NCBI RefSeq assembly: GCF_052324685.1
Contig: NC_135220.1
Location: 1,322,494-1,386,493, forward strand
Length of the DNA: 64,000 nt
From: Brachyhypopomus gauderio
Taxonomy: Eukaryota > Chordata > Actinopteri > Gymnotiformes > Hypopomidae
Direction of reading: 5' to 3'
Both the position numbers and the translations under genes were made by a program. The stretch's first letter is position 1, and the number at the start of each line of letters is the position of its first letter. A model generated the notes under the pieces. The model was not told the origin of the DNA. It saw nothing but the letters and a program-made list of their open reading frames with translations, and searched no databases. Positions 32,475-44,049 of this stretch are shown here, piece after piece.

Positions 32475-33960
32475 CACTGTAAAAAATGTTTGTTAAATTT
32501 ACGGTAATAAACTATAAAATAGCAACAGTAAAAGATCATAAAGTAGAAAACAGTATATCACTGTAACAGATGCAATAGTTTACTTTAAAAAAATAAACAG
32601 TATATAAAATTAATTTTTACAGTCATAATATGTAGAAAGCACACATTTTTAATGTTAATTTCAATATTTTAGGTAAAATATATTGGAAAATTCCATAATG
32701 TAGTAAACAAGGAATTACCCTAAAAATAAAAAAAATATTCAGTCTAAATTACAGATTTTGCTGATGAGTAGCCTACATTTCAATTTACAGTGAAAACCAT
32801 TCATCAATCAGCACAATCGTACGGAGTCCGTAAGGTGACATCATGTAAAAAATAAAATAACGCGTGGCTACGACTTACTAACGCGTGCGAAGATCATTAA
32901 GGCGTGGGAATGAGATACTAATGTCGCCTTTCACGCGCGGCAACAAAGTTAATTTTTTCACAGCAAAACAAGCAGATCCCAGGGTTGTTCGTGAACTGAC
33001 TGCCAAGGAGGGGATGTACACTAACTGACTGCCCAAGGCAGATAAACCTGGCTTTATATAAAGTAATACTTAATTATCTCGTTCGCACGCGTTAGTAAGT
33101 CATGGCCACGCGTTAGTAAGGCGTTCGCACGCTAGTAAGAGATTTTTTAATTCACTGCACATACAAGGCGCACTGCTGATTGTTGAGAAAATGTAAGGCT
33201 TTTCTGCTTAAAGTCTGTAAAATTGTGTAGCGTCGGTCCACTGGGGGCGGCGCTACTTCCCATGAGCCCCCGCGGCTCCGTTATTGATACGCGTTATGTG
33301 TAAGTGTTATGACATGCTGTTGTTGATTATGTATTTGATTATATGTTTTGTTAGTTTAAGTCTCCCTGTATTAGTTTATGTAGTTGTACATTGTCTGAGT
33401 CTACCTACCGTGTTTGTGTAATGTTACAGTGCTAATGACCTGCCCTCATGTTTCACGTATTGTGTTTAATACGCGTGATTACGGTTTCATGCGTGATTAC
33501 GTTGCTAAGGCAAAATAAAAGTGCCTTGTTGCCTTTAAAATGTGGCAACCAATGATCTATATTATAGATAATAATATAGATCATTTGTGGCAACAACTGG
33601 GAGGCTCTAGTGATGGCGGCCTGCCAGTAATTTACTGTGAAGTTGGACTTTACAATCAAATACTGTAAAATAATAATGGTTGTAATGTGTTCATCATAGA
33701 GATAAACAGTAAAACAGTTGTTTTTAAAATTATTCACCGTAAATAGGTTTATTTTAAAAAGTTGTAAATTTTACAGTGTATTATTGTAAGCTGTAAAGTC
33801 ATTTTCCGTAAAAAGAACAGTTCTAAATGATGAAATTTACGGTTGTCAAAAAAGATACCGTAGTGTTTTTTACATTGTCACCGTTTTTTTTACGGTAAAG
33901 TTCTGGCAACCACAGCTGCCAGTCTTTTACCGTAAATTTTACGGATTTTTTTTTACAGTG
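32475..33960. mobile_element. 1.49-kb inverted-repeat DNA element flanked by TA
   Basis: The ends cactgtaaaaaa (left) and ttttttttacagtg (right) are inverted repeats and continue inward with matching ttacggtaa-type motifs. TA dinucleotides flank both ends. Inside, cttactaacgcg (about 32875) and cgcgttagtaag (33090-33120) form subterminal inverted motifs, and a small AT hairpin lies at about 33550-33585. No transposase was recognised, so the superfamily is left open. Confidence 0.7.
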
Positions 33961-33965
33961 TAGTG

Positions 33966-34040
33966 TAATTTTACATTTACATTTACATTTAAATTTACGG
34001 CATTTAGCAGACGCTCTTATCCAGAGCGACTTACAAAAAT
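33966..34040. repeat. Interspersed teleost repeat core, second copy
   Basis: A tttaca tandem stretch leads into the same ggcatttagcagacgctct / tatccagagcgacttac core as at 24133. It lies immediately outside the TA-flanked element. Confidence 0.7.
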
Positions 34041-36347
34041 GCTAAGTGTTTAGCCCTTTTATATTAATAAGGGTTTAACAGCAAATATTGTTGCCTACAA
34101 ATTAATACCCTTATTATTAAACATTGCAGGAATTTTAATTCTTTTGTTTGAAGGAAATAGTTGTCCACTGGTGAAAACATTCTTCAGGGCAGCAGTCACC
34201 AGAATAATGACTGTGGCCACTAGATGTCGATATTTCTCAAGTATTTTCTTAATCCTTTATTTTTTAAAATTGCCCCGTTTTCCTTCTCCCAGGTTATTGG
34301 ACACAGCAAAATCGCTTAATAGAACAGCATGCATTGATTTCCATATTGTAAACCACTGCATTTAAGTTCCTAGTTTTCCATAATTAATGTTTCTTCTGAA
34401 TATGTGGCTTAAACCCAGGGCTTAAAGATAATATACATGAAAGCCTGTCTGCTGCATGGCACTCCAAACTTAAGAGTCTATCACAGTCGTTGTTACATCT
34501 ACAAAACAGCAGCAGTATTTTTTTGTCAACCCTTTGCTTAAAGTTGTACCCGCGTTAAATTCAAATGATCTTGTATAATTATTCTCAACTCGTTGTAGGC
34601 AAACAGAAATAAAAACAAGGAGTCGAGGGAAAGAGATTTAGTGATTTTAGTATTGCACTCTTTCTTCGAATAATCGAAGTCCCCCGCCCTTCAATGGATT
34701 TTACGTACAATCCATCGCGCGCTCAATGGGCCTTGAAATCACCGTTTATGTGCCTCGAGCCGAAGAACAATAGTGACACTGGACCCCCACAGCGAGACCA
34801 ACGGCGTTCCTGGCGCGCGGCTCCAAGAATTACTTTTATTTTTTGCAAAGTTACTTTAGACCTCATTGTTTATTTTAATAACAAAAACATCACATGCATA
34901 GTTATAATGACCAACTTATATTTTAGGGAATTCTTGTAAAAACATACAAATGTAAAACATGTCAAGAAGTTTTTTTTTCATAGGTTGTCTTTCAAAATGG
35001 GCGGGGTAAAGTGCCCTCACGTGCGCTTTTAAAAAGTATCTGGTATGCAAAGCAGAGTCTGCCGAGCGGACAGAGAACTCATCCGCCTTCAGGCCGATTA
35101 AATAGATTAATTTGTAGGCCTCACGTTTCCCTAAATCTCCCAGTCAAATAATCCCTTCCCCCGCACCCTCCCCAACCTACACATGTACGTCTAACCTTTA
35201 TTTAATATTTACCAGGAAAACGAAAACTAGACCAAATCAACTTGGGTCTACTGTTCTGTATAACAAAGACACACGGTTACTCATTCTTTGCTTCAGAAAA
35301 TTATCCACAAATTGTGCACCTGCTTATTTTTAACCAGTGAAGGCCAGAAATTATCTCCATGGCTGCCGGTTTTCCGAATGGAAAAGTAAACTTCTTATTA
35401 ACCCCCCTTTTTTTTCAGGCCAATGGTGAAAATAAATTTAATTATGCTGAATTAGGGGAAGGCCCTCAATTGTTCCTCTGAGGTTCTTTCAGAATATGTA
35501 ATAGAATTATAGCAACTGCCCCAACAAATGTCTTACAAAATCCCTCTACCATGCCAAATCATCAAACCAACTGATTTATTTTTAATGGTATTACACCCCT
35601 CACTCTGCAGTGTCATGGTAATAACTGAGGCTCCTCCAGCTGCCTCTATATCACATTAGCCAAGCTTAATATTGACTGTTCAAGGCTCACAAAACAATAT
35701 GCCGGGGGACAGGCAGCTTAGAGCCAGTGAACCAATCCATAAGCTTTGGAGGAGCCTGGAGGGGAGTTAACCGAAGGCTCAGAGCGTTTGCCCTGAAGGA
35801 GAGGCACAGTCAGAGGGCTGCTTAGCACCAGTCTCCCCACGTGGACCCACACCTTCCAGGCCCTGGCTCACCACCACAGCTCCGAGTTGACAAGCGACCA
35901 TGAAACCCGATGCAACTCGATTCCCTTTATTTCGCCCGTTCTTCTTTCATACGGCCAACAATCAATCAGTTTTTTTCGTTTCACTTAAGCCCGATGTGTT
36001 CAGCTGCTCCCCACACCGGTCTACTTGGGAACGAGATTCTTAACTGCGGAACGTTTGACAGATGAGTTCGACCATCGTGATGTGGAAGATGGCGTTTTTC
36101 GTAAAAACTGGCTCCATACGCCATGAAAAACGTGCCATGAGCACAACAAACAAAACAGCTGTCCTTTCTACTGTGGAATCACTAGAACAGAATGATTTCC
36201 TAACACATTCAACATCATTCAAGGGCAATATCTCTCAACTATTGTTTTTTTTTTTCCCTACTCAAATTAAATGTGACTAATGTTGCCTGTGTGTGCTGTG
36301 TGTGTCTCATATTTGCAGGAGGTCACAGTGGGAATCAGACTGAGCCA
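34041..36347. other. Intergenic, no gene recognised
   Basis: No coding exons seen. 34680-35050 and 35330-35760 are repeat-free and of mixed composition; the second contains TAAT-rich text (aataaatttaattatgctg) and may be regulatory DNA upstream of neurod4. The remainder is unremarkable. Confidence 0.5.
35330..35760. promoter_or_regulatory. Candidate conserved non-coding block
   Basis: A repeat-free stretch with ggccaatgg and ttaattatg cores and no ORF, between myl6 and neurod4. Proposed as an enhancer candidate from composition and position only. Confidence 0.22.
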
Positions 36348-37125
36348 CTTGTGGGCAGTGGTGGACAGTAACGAAGTAAATGTAATTCGTTACTGTACTT
36401 AAGTAACATTTCCATGTATCTGTACTTTACTCAAGTACTTTTATTTGGTAAGACTTTATACTTTTACTTCACTACATTTCAAAGCGAAACTTTTTACTTT
36501 TCACTTCGTTACATTTACAGAAACATCTCGTTCCTTTTCTATTTTTAAATCAACGCTTAATAAAAGACTATAACCAATCAGCGCTCAGTAAGAGTTTAAG
36601 ATTTGTACGCTAATTGGCTGAGGATCTGACATGGCTGCAACAGATGGCTTTCCCCAACACCCCTGGCTTTTTATTTAGCCCAATAGTTTAAATTCCTCGA
36701 AAAGAAAAATGATTCGTATTCCTTCAAGTGTCTCCTCTGCATTCCGAAGAACACATCGCTGTCATCATTTATGAACTCGCCGTCAAACTTGAAAAAACAC
36801 ATCGAGGTAAGTTCGCCATTAGATGAGTACTAGCAACAGGGTGGTTTATATACCCTGGTTAATCACATTGAAATACACAACTTTTAACAGATGCTTTTAT
36901 CCAAAGCAATGTGCTAGTACCCAAATTGCAATCTGTGGAGATGCTAAGCGCCAGTTTAACACAGGAGACTCCCACATCAAACGTTAAAGCCGGAGACACA
37001 TACACGCGAATTTGGCCAAGCGAAGCGAACTTCGCAATTCATTCCTATGAGGGAGGCAAAGGCAAACAAATATGAGCGAAGCGAAGCAAAATTATAAAAA
37101 TTATTAATATTATATTAATTATTTA

Positions 37126-37250
37126 CGCAATAATACACTCGAGGTTCGTGCTATAACGGGTAATATTGGCACTGCTGTGCTGCGGTCGTAGATCAGCACA
37201 GCAGTGCCAATATTACACGTTATAGCATGAACCTCGAGTGTATTATTGCG
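37126..37250. repeat. 125-bp near-perfect palindrome
   Basis: Arms of about 56 bp (37126-37181 and 37195-37250), beginning cgcaataatacactcgagg, are inverted copies with only a few mismatches around a 13-bp spacer. It lies inside the 2.3-kb hAT, next to the Crypton-like fragment. Confidence 0.95.
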
Positions 37251-37469
37251 ATTATACCACAGTTCAATTATCGCTGTTTATTGAAAGATTTTGAGTTAAA
37301 GAGGACGAGAAAATACGACCTGTTTGGTTAAAAACACTCCGCCAGTTAAAATAGTTCCATTCAATGGCTCGCTGCTAAACTTACACAACACTGGAACAGC
37401 CTTACCCAATAAATATTATAGAGGTAAATATACACAAAAACTGTTGATGAAATTGTATTTATTAAAAAT

Positions 37470-37880
37470 AAAGTACAACAATTATTGACCATCCACGGCT
37501 GAATGGAGGTTCGTTCAGGTATCTGTTCAGTCCAGCTCTTAAACCAACGACGCTGCTGATGCTATATAACTCTCCCTTCACGTTTCTGACGGATCCATAA
37601 AACGTCGTAAAAGCTGATTCATTTCATTTTGGTTAATACTAAAATCGACTGCAATGTCGTTGCTCTTTAACCAGGATGTAAATACATTAAGGACGTTTGT
37701 TTTACGGTATTAACTTCGTTTCTCTGCATTTCCAGCTCATCCAAATCATTGTTTGTAAGCGTGACAAACCTTGGCTCATTGGAAGAATCAGGCTGGTCAT
37801 TTATAGCTTCATCCTCCAGTTTCAGATCGAAACAAATGCTTTCGAAGCCAATAGATTTAACGAACTCCCTGTAATTCATT
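37470..37880 (-). pseudogene. Crypton / KIAA1958-like (DUF3504) recombinase N-terminal fragment, frameshifted
   Basis: The minus strand reads MNYREFVKSIGFESICFD, then LDELEMQRNEVNTVKQT, then (after a frame change) VFTSWLKSNDIAVDFSI with MNQLLRRF, then (after another) GELYSISSVVGLRAGLNRYL and NEPPFSRGWSI. This order (Asn-Thr-x-Lys start, W-L segment, then G-E-x-Y-S...R-A-G-L-N-R-Y-L) matches my recollection of Crypton-derived, KIAA1958-type tyrosine recombinases. At least two frameshifts are present and the catalytic region is absent, so it is dead. Family assignment needs a profile search. Confidence 0.6.
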
Positions 37881-38651
37881 TTGAAAATGTTGCTGCTTGT
37901 TTATAGTTGCGCTGTTTGGCCTGTAAACGCTGCTGCGTTGCTAGGTTACCTGTATGTGGCGGAGTAATACATGGAGAGCTTCGGTTACAGTGATCGCCTC
38001 TCAGCCAATCGCATGGTAGGGTCAGAACTAACTGGTATAATAATTATTATTAATTATTTGGCCAAGTTTAATATTATGAGTTCAGTTGGTTGGGCTGCAC
38101 ACAGTTCTAGTTGCTAAGCTTCCCTGTCCCGCCATGTAGTGGACAACATATAACCTCTTCATATACTGTATCGCCTCTTCAAAACTTAGGTAATGCTTCA
38201 TCAAATGTAATGTTTATAGTGAATGATTTATCAGTTGTGATGGTGTTTGTTATTTTTTATTAGTTTTTTGACAACCGAAATGAATGAAAAATAAAATAAT
38301 GAAACTTGAATGAATGCTTTTTGCGTTGTTGCTTCAAAAGCACTTGGTCTTACTTAAATATAATATAGTTTTGAGTATTTTGTGTTTGCTAGGCAAATGT
38401 AAGGCACTGTTTCGTTGTTCACTTGTTGATCGAGTAGGCCTAGGGGTTTTGATGTGACGCTAAGAAAAAAAAAGTGTTTACTTTTACTTTTAATACTTAA
38501 GTATTTTTGAAGGCAGATACTTTTGTACTTTTACTCAAGTAAAAAATTGAGGTGAATACTTTTACTTTTACTTGAGTAATATTCAATGCAATGTAACTGT
38601 ACTTTTACTCAAGTACATAATTGCTGTACTTCGTCCACCACTGCTTGTGGG

Positions 38652-40950
38652 TTACACACACCTGATCACAAACAATCTGTGGCCCTGTGCCAAACACACA
38701 AACCGTTTTAATTTAATGGAATAAATCCGCACGAATCTGCTCGCTCATGTGATTAATTGCAAAATGTCAGTTTCATCGCTGCTATGTTTATGATACTTAT
38801 GAATCTCTCTATAATGATCAGGTTTGTGGTTGTGGTAGGCAAAAATCTGCACGTTGTGTTTGCATATACAGATTATGGCCCTTGATTAGTGGATGGGGGC
38901 AATCTATTCAGCTCGCCCCCCTCCCACCCCGCTAAAGCCCCTCGGGGTATGCCCACATCCCAAAGGACAGCCGGCTTGGCAGATGGAACCCCCTCCTCCC
39001 CCTTTTCCAGATCACTCCAAACAGGACAGAGTTTCAGCAGCAGGATGGGGAGGACACTGATGAGATGAAGACTTCAGCCTCGTTGGGACATTAAGTGTGT
39101 TTACTCGTTTCCTTAAATGTCATCAATTGTTCATTCAATTAGATGCGTCAAAACCTTCATCTACTACAAAGTTTTTAAATATCTTAAATAATTAACATTT
39201 TTTAATGTAAAGGTTAATATTTGTTATTGTCGTGTAAACAATGCCAGTTAAAAGGTTGTAATCAGTGTATCCTTCATAGTGAGTGCAAAGAAACACACAC
39301 ACTCGGGTTTTTCAGCCGCTATGTTGATGTCAGAGTAGCGAGGTGTCTGGAGAGGGGTTGCAGGTGGCATAGTGTGTAAATGGGTAATTTTACGCTTCCA
39401 ATTATGTGCTGGGCTTGTGATATAATATGGGATTGATTTACACAAACTGGCGGACTGGCTCTCATCCCCGCCCATGTCACTGGGTTAGCCTAGTGCCGTC
39501 CTTACTTAGCATTCACTCATCGTGGACTTTGCCATAGAAGAAAGGAAATTGTGTAGTGTTCAGTACCATGTTGGCAGACACAGTGATAAAGAGGGTAAGA
39601 GTGTGTGGCCCCCTCATCCTGGTCCTCTGCTCCTCTGTGAGTGAACAGGACCCAGTTGGGCTGCCCTCCCCCAGGACCCAGCCAGCACTGATCCTGCATT
39701 CAGCTCCAATAAGCAGGAAATAGGACCTGAGCTCTGGGAGTAATGCTAAAATATACCCATTTCTTAAAATATACACGCGTGCCCCATGCGCGCACATACA
39801 CATGTACACATTCTCTCTCTCTCTCTGTATCTCTCTCTTCCTCTCATGCCCTCCCTCTTGTTTTGATTGTGATGTTTTCAATTTTCCAGGAAACGATCAA
39901 CTGATTGAATTGATTTTTGTTCTTTAACATTTAAATCTACAATGGACATAATACTGTCAGCATAACTTAAACCAAGAGTGGAATGTCTCGCACCTTTCAC
40001 CACGCTTTAAAAACCTTCAAACCCCGTTTGCATCCTCAGCATCGCACGGCTCATGAGCCCGTGAGCCCCAAACACACCCTCCTTCTTTTCTGATTATTAG
40101 AAGGGGCTCAGCTTTCAGCAAGGACAGAGGGAGCATGTGTGCACGCCTTTAATTCCTATTGTGTTGGTGCAGTCTCGGTGTAGGCGAGTGTGTCTGCGTC
40201 TGTGTTTTGGAGAGAGGGAGCAAGGGAGAGAAAAAGGCAGGAAACAAGGACCCATCTGTCAGAGAGACACCCCCCCCCCCGTCCTGTCCAAAGGGCTCCC
40301 ATGGGACGGGACCAAGGGACAACTCACTTGTGGCAAAAGTTGAGGTTTTGCTTATTTATTGGTGAGGAATCTGTAGTATAAGGAATAACAACACAGTGAC
40401 AACTGCGAGACAACAATGGGACCACTTTGTAAGAACAGACTACCGTTGCAGGACTGCAGCAAGACAGGACAGGATCATGCATGAGCAAGACTCGTTTTGC
40501 TGAGGTTGACATGTTGACAGGAGGGTGGATTCACTTGATTAGAAATTGGCTTTTAATGTCCGTTCTGCCTTCTGTGAAATTTTGGTGATGTTCCTATTTT
40601 CACATGGTAAAGCACCGAAGTATCACAAATATAAACATTTTGATAAAGTAATGTTAAAGTAATGAGGTAAGCTATAAAGAAAAGAAAGCACTGAGTCTAG
40701 ACTGCATGCAGCATTATGTTTATTTGTTTGTTTGTATTGTGACAAATGTTTCACTTTTTTTTTCTTTACTCTGTAAAACTTCCACCTGCTTTTGAATGTT
40801 GAGCTGCTGAAGCATGTCATGGGATCTGGAATTGCTTAGCTGACCCAACACATGGTGTGAGTCATGGGAATTTGCAGGGCTGATCACTGAATCGAGCCTG
40901 AACTCTGAACTGAACACGAGGCTGCCTAAGGGATGCAACACTGCCCTCAC
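38652..40950. other. Intergenic, no gene recognised
   Basis: No coding exon recognised. 38880-39060 is GC-rich and repeat-free and might be regulatory. 39700-39850 contains a (CT)n stretch. A C10 homopolymer lies at about 40270. Short ORFs are not protein-like. Confidence 0.5.
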
Positions 40951-40954
40951 ATCT

Positions 40955-41310
40955 CCATGTTCAGTACATGTCTGCTTACATCACTCTGTCTGCATCCTGG
41001 TGTTCAGTACATGTCTGCTTACATCACTGTGTCTGATTGCATCTTGGTGTTCAGTACATGTCTGCTTACATCACTGTGTCTGCATCCTGGTGTTCAGTAC
41101 ATGTCTGCTTACATCACGGTGCCTGACTGTATCCTGGTGTTCAGTACATGTCTGCTTACTTCACCAAGTCTGACTGCATCCTGGTGTTCATTAAATGGCT
41201 GCTTACATAACTGTATCTGACTGCATCTTGGTGTTCAGTATATGTCTGCTTACATCTCTGTCTGCCTGCATCCTGGTTTTCAGTAAAGGTCTGCTTACGT
41301 CACATGCTTA
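40955..41310. repeat. About 47-bp minisatellite, left block
   Basis: Units read cagtacatgtctgcttacat followed by cactgtgtctgactgcatc and ctggtgtt. About seven copies are present. The same unit resumes at 43345 on the other side of a LINE, so one array has been split by insertion. Confidence 0.9.
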
Positions 41311-41379
41311 CATTACATAAATCATTGAAAAATGTGTGTCAACCTAGTTGAATGATTATGTTAAAGTAAACCAAATAAA

Positions 41380-43335
41380 TGACACTTTTCAGTCTAGTTT
41401 CAGAGCTCTCCAAAGCACTGAAACAGCACTTGTTAAGGTAGTAAATGACCTGAGATTGAATAAAGATGCAAACTCTGAGGCAAATTCTCAGTCCTTTTTC
41501 TGCTAGATTTAAGTGCCGCTGTTGACATTGTTGATCATGAAATACTTCTTGATCGACGACTGGGCCTTAGTCTAAGACTGGATTAGATCGTATCTAACTC
41601 GGCGCAATTACTATGTTGCATTAGTTACTTCTTTCTCCACACATCAAAAAATAACTTGTGGCGTCCCCCAAGGATCAATTCTTGGGCTGTTACTGTTCAA
41701 CCTTTAAATGCTTCCGTTACCACATATCATTAACAAACTTGGTATTACTTATCATCAATATGCAGATGACACTCAACATTACATTTCTCTAGAACCTAAA
41801 GACTTATTTAAGTCATGTCAAGTCAACATTTATTTATAAAGCACATTTAAAAGCCACAAGGACCAGTCAAAGTGCTGTACAATGCACTCATACATATATG
41901 AATAAGAATTAAAAAATAAAAGACTATTAAAAATACAATGCACTCATACATACATGAATAAGAATTAAAATAAGAATATCAAAATACAAATACAAAACAC
42001 ACACAATTATTTGTATCCAAGTCTCAAATAAATATATCAAATACAAATTAAGATTATATAAAATTAACCTGAGCATTTCATTTCTGTTGGTTTACCTTAC
42101 GAGCACTAAAACGCTTGAGAATACATATATGTTTTTAACTTGGACTTAAAAACATCTACTGAGGATGACGTCATGATAGAGACAGGCAAATTATTCCACA
42201 GTTTGGGTGCCGCAACAGAGAAGGCTCTGTCACCTTTCGTCTTAAGCCTAGAATATGGTACGACCAAGTGTAGTTGATTAATTGATCGTAAAGTTCTCTG
42301 TGGTGAGTACGGGCAGAGCAGGTCGAAAATGTAGGTGGGAGAGATTCCATTTAAAGCTTTAAAAACAACCAGAAGAATCTTAAATTCAATCCTGAACTTA
42401 ACAGGCAGCCAGTGTAAGGAGGCCAACACTGGAGAAATGTGCTCCTTTTTCTTAGTTCCTGTCAGGATCCTAGCTGCTGCGTTTTGAACAAGCTGAAGAA
42501 TCAAGAATATTTAAATCAAATGAATCTGAAGGTCAAACAATGTGTTAATATCTTGGGCATCACTTTTGATAATGAGCTCAGCTTTAAATCACACATCTCG
42601 ACTACATGCTTATTTTCACATTCGAAACATTGCTAAGGTCCGAGATGTGCTCTCTCCTGCTGATACAGAAAAACTTGTCCATGCATTTATCACATCAAGG
42701 CTCGATTATTGTAATGCTGTTTTATCTGCTCTCCCAAAAGAGCTCAATTTCTCACCTACAGCAAGTTCAGAACGCTGCTGCAAGGGTTCTGACCAGCAGG
42801 AGAAAGAGAGATCATATTACACCTGCACTCCACTCACTGCACTGGTTACCTGTCAGCTTTAGAATAGAGTTTAAGGTTCTGGTGATGGTTTTTAAATGAC
42901 ATCATGGCCTTGCTCCTCTTTACCTTAGAGAAATTATAGATATGTTCCAGACAGGTCTCTCAAGTCTTCAAACAGTAATCTACTGGTGATTCCTAAAAGC
43001 CGATTAAAGATTGGTGAGGGTGCTTTCAGACACTATGGCCCAAAGCACTGGAACTCTCTTCCTGAAGGAGCTTGGAGACATTTCATCCCTATACAGCTTC
43101 AAGAAGAGTCTCAAAACCTTCCTGTTTAGATCTGCATTTAGTTAGGTAGATTATTCACACTATCACACTGTGATCACACTATTTTACTTAACTAGATTCT
43201 ATGTCTGTTATTTTTTATCTTTAATGTATTAATTTCTTAATGTTTTTTAAATCTTTGCTTCCTTTTAATGTTTTGGTTTATTTATTCTGTAAAGCACTTT
43301 GAGTTGCATGTATGTATGAAAAGTGCTATTCAAAT
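41380..43335 (+). mobile_element. 5'-truncated L2/Rex1-like LINE, interrupted by an antisense LINE
   Basis: The left part (41380-41811) encodes degraded reverse transcriptase: a SSFRALQSTETALVKVVNDL-like segment, a DHEILLD-like segment, GVPQGSILG, and QYADDTQ with the catalytic YADD. The right part (about 42500-43335) encodes the C-terminal region (CVNILGITFDNELSFKSHIS, KLVHAFITSRLDYCNAV, HITPALHSLHWLPVSFRIEF) and ends ctattcaaataaa with an ATT tail. About 60 residues between the halves are missing. The frame is broken, so it is inactive. Confidence 0.85.
41811..42505 (-). mobile_element. Antisense LINE 3' fragment (L2/Maui-like) nested in the LINE above
   Basis: The minus strand encodes 132 residues of C-terminal LINE ORF2 (LVQNAAARILTG, HISPVLASLHWLPVKFRIEF, FSVAAPKLWNNLP), stop at about 42106. 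A 3' UTR follows and ends near 41811 with agcactttgactggtcc, then aatgttgacttgac. It is 5'-truncated. A second remnant of the same 3' end lies at 52880-52965. Confidence 0.88.
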
Positions 43336-43344
43336 AAACATTAT

Positions 43345-43640
43345 TATTATCACTGTGTCTGCAGCTAGGTGTTCAGTAAATGTCAGATTACATCACTGTG
43401 TCTGACTGCATCTTGGTGTTCAGTAAATGTCTGATTACATCACTGTGTCTGACTGCATCTTGGTGTTCAGTAAATGTCTGCTTACATCACTGTATCTGAC
43501 TGCATCTTAGTGTTCAGTAAATGTCTGATTGCATCAGTTGATACTGTGTCTGGCTTAACCTCTGTACTCAGGTTATGACTAACTGCATCTAAGTACTCAG
43601 TAAATGTTTGATTGCGTCTCTATAAATGTATCTCTATGCT
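43345..43640. repeat. About 47-bp minisatellite, right block
   Basis: About five copies (ttcagtaaatgtctgattac, atcactgtgtctgactgcat) continue the array at 40955-41310, decaying toward 43640. Confidence 0.9.
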
Positions 43641-43785
43641 CAGTAATTGTCTCACTGCATTGAGAGAAAAAAAAACATTCTGGGATGTGTTAAAGTCCAG
43701 AACGAAGAACAACAAAAAAGCACAACATTCCTGTGTGGACAGAACATTCACTTCTGTTTCTGTGTTCACTAGAAAGTGGAACAGG

Positions 43786-43788
<3 letters not shown>

Positions 43789-43863
<75 letters not shown>
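43789..43863. repeat. (GT)n microsatellite
   Basis: About 37 GT units. A separate 16-bp tandem repeat (agagacgcagggttac, about four copies) lies shortly after, at 43969-44022. Confidence 0.97.
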
Positions 43864-43865
<2 letters not shown>

Positions 43866-44049
43866 CTCACTGCCTCAGCCCGCAGTGGAGGAGAGCAGGA
43901 CACTCTGCTCAGGAATTCCCAATGCAGGCTGCAGGTGTGACACAGGACCACGTAGCACCCCAGAGACGCAGGGTTACAGAGACGCAGGGTTACAGAGACG
44001 CAGGGTTACAGAGACACAGGGCCACTCAGGACGTTGTGACGCACACACT

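Larger units (their letters stand above)
36356..38643. mobile_element. 2.29-kb hAT element with perfect 8-bp target duplication
   Basis: The element starts cagtggtggacagtaac and ends cgtccaccactg. Both subterminal regions carry acttaagta/actcaagtac-type repeats. The target duplication cttgtggg is at 36348-36355 and 38644-38651. No hAT transposase was recognised inside. Internal content includes a gcgaagcgaacttcgc motif (about 37019-37035), a long palindrome and a Crypton-like fragment on the minus strand, so it is probably a non-autonomous element carrying foreign sequence. Confidence 0.92.
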
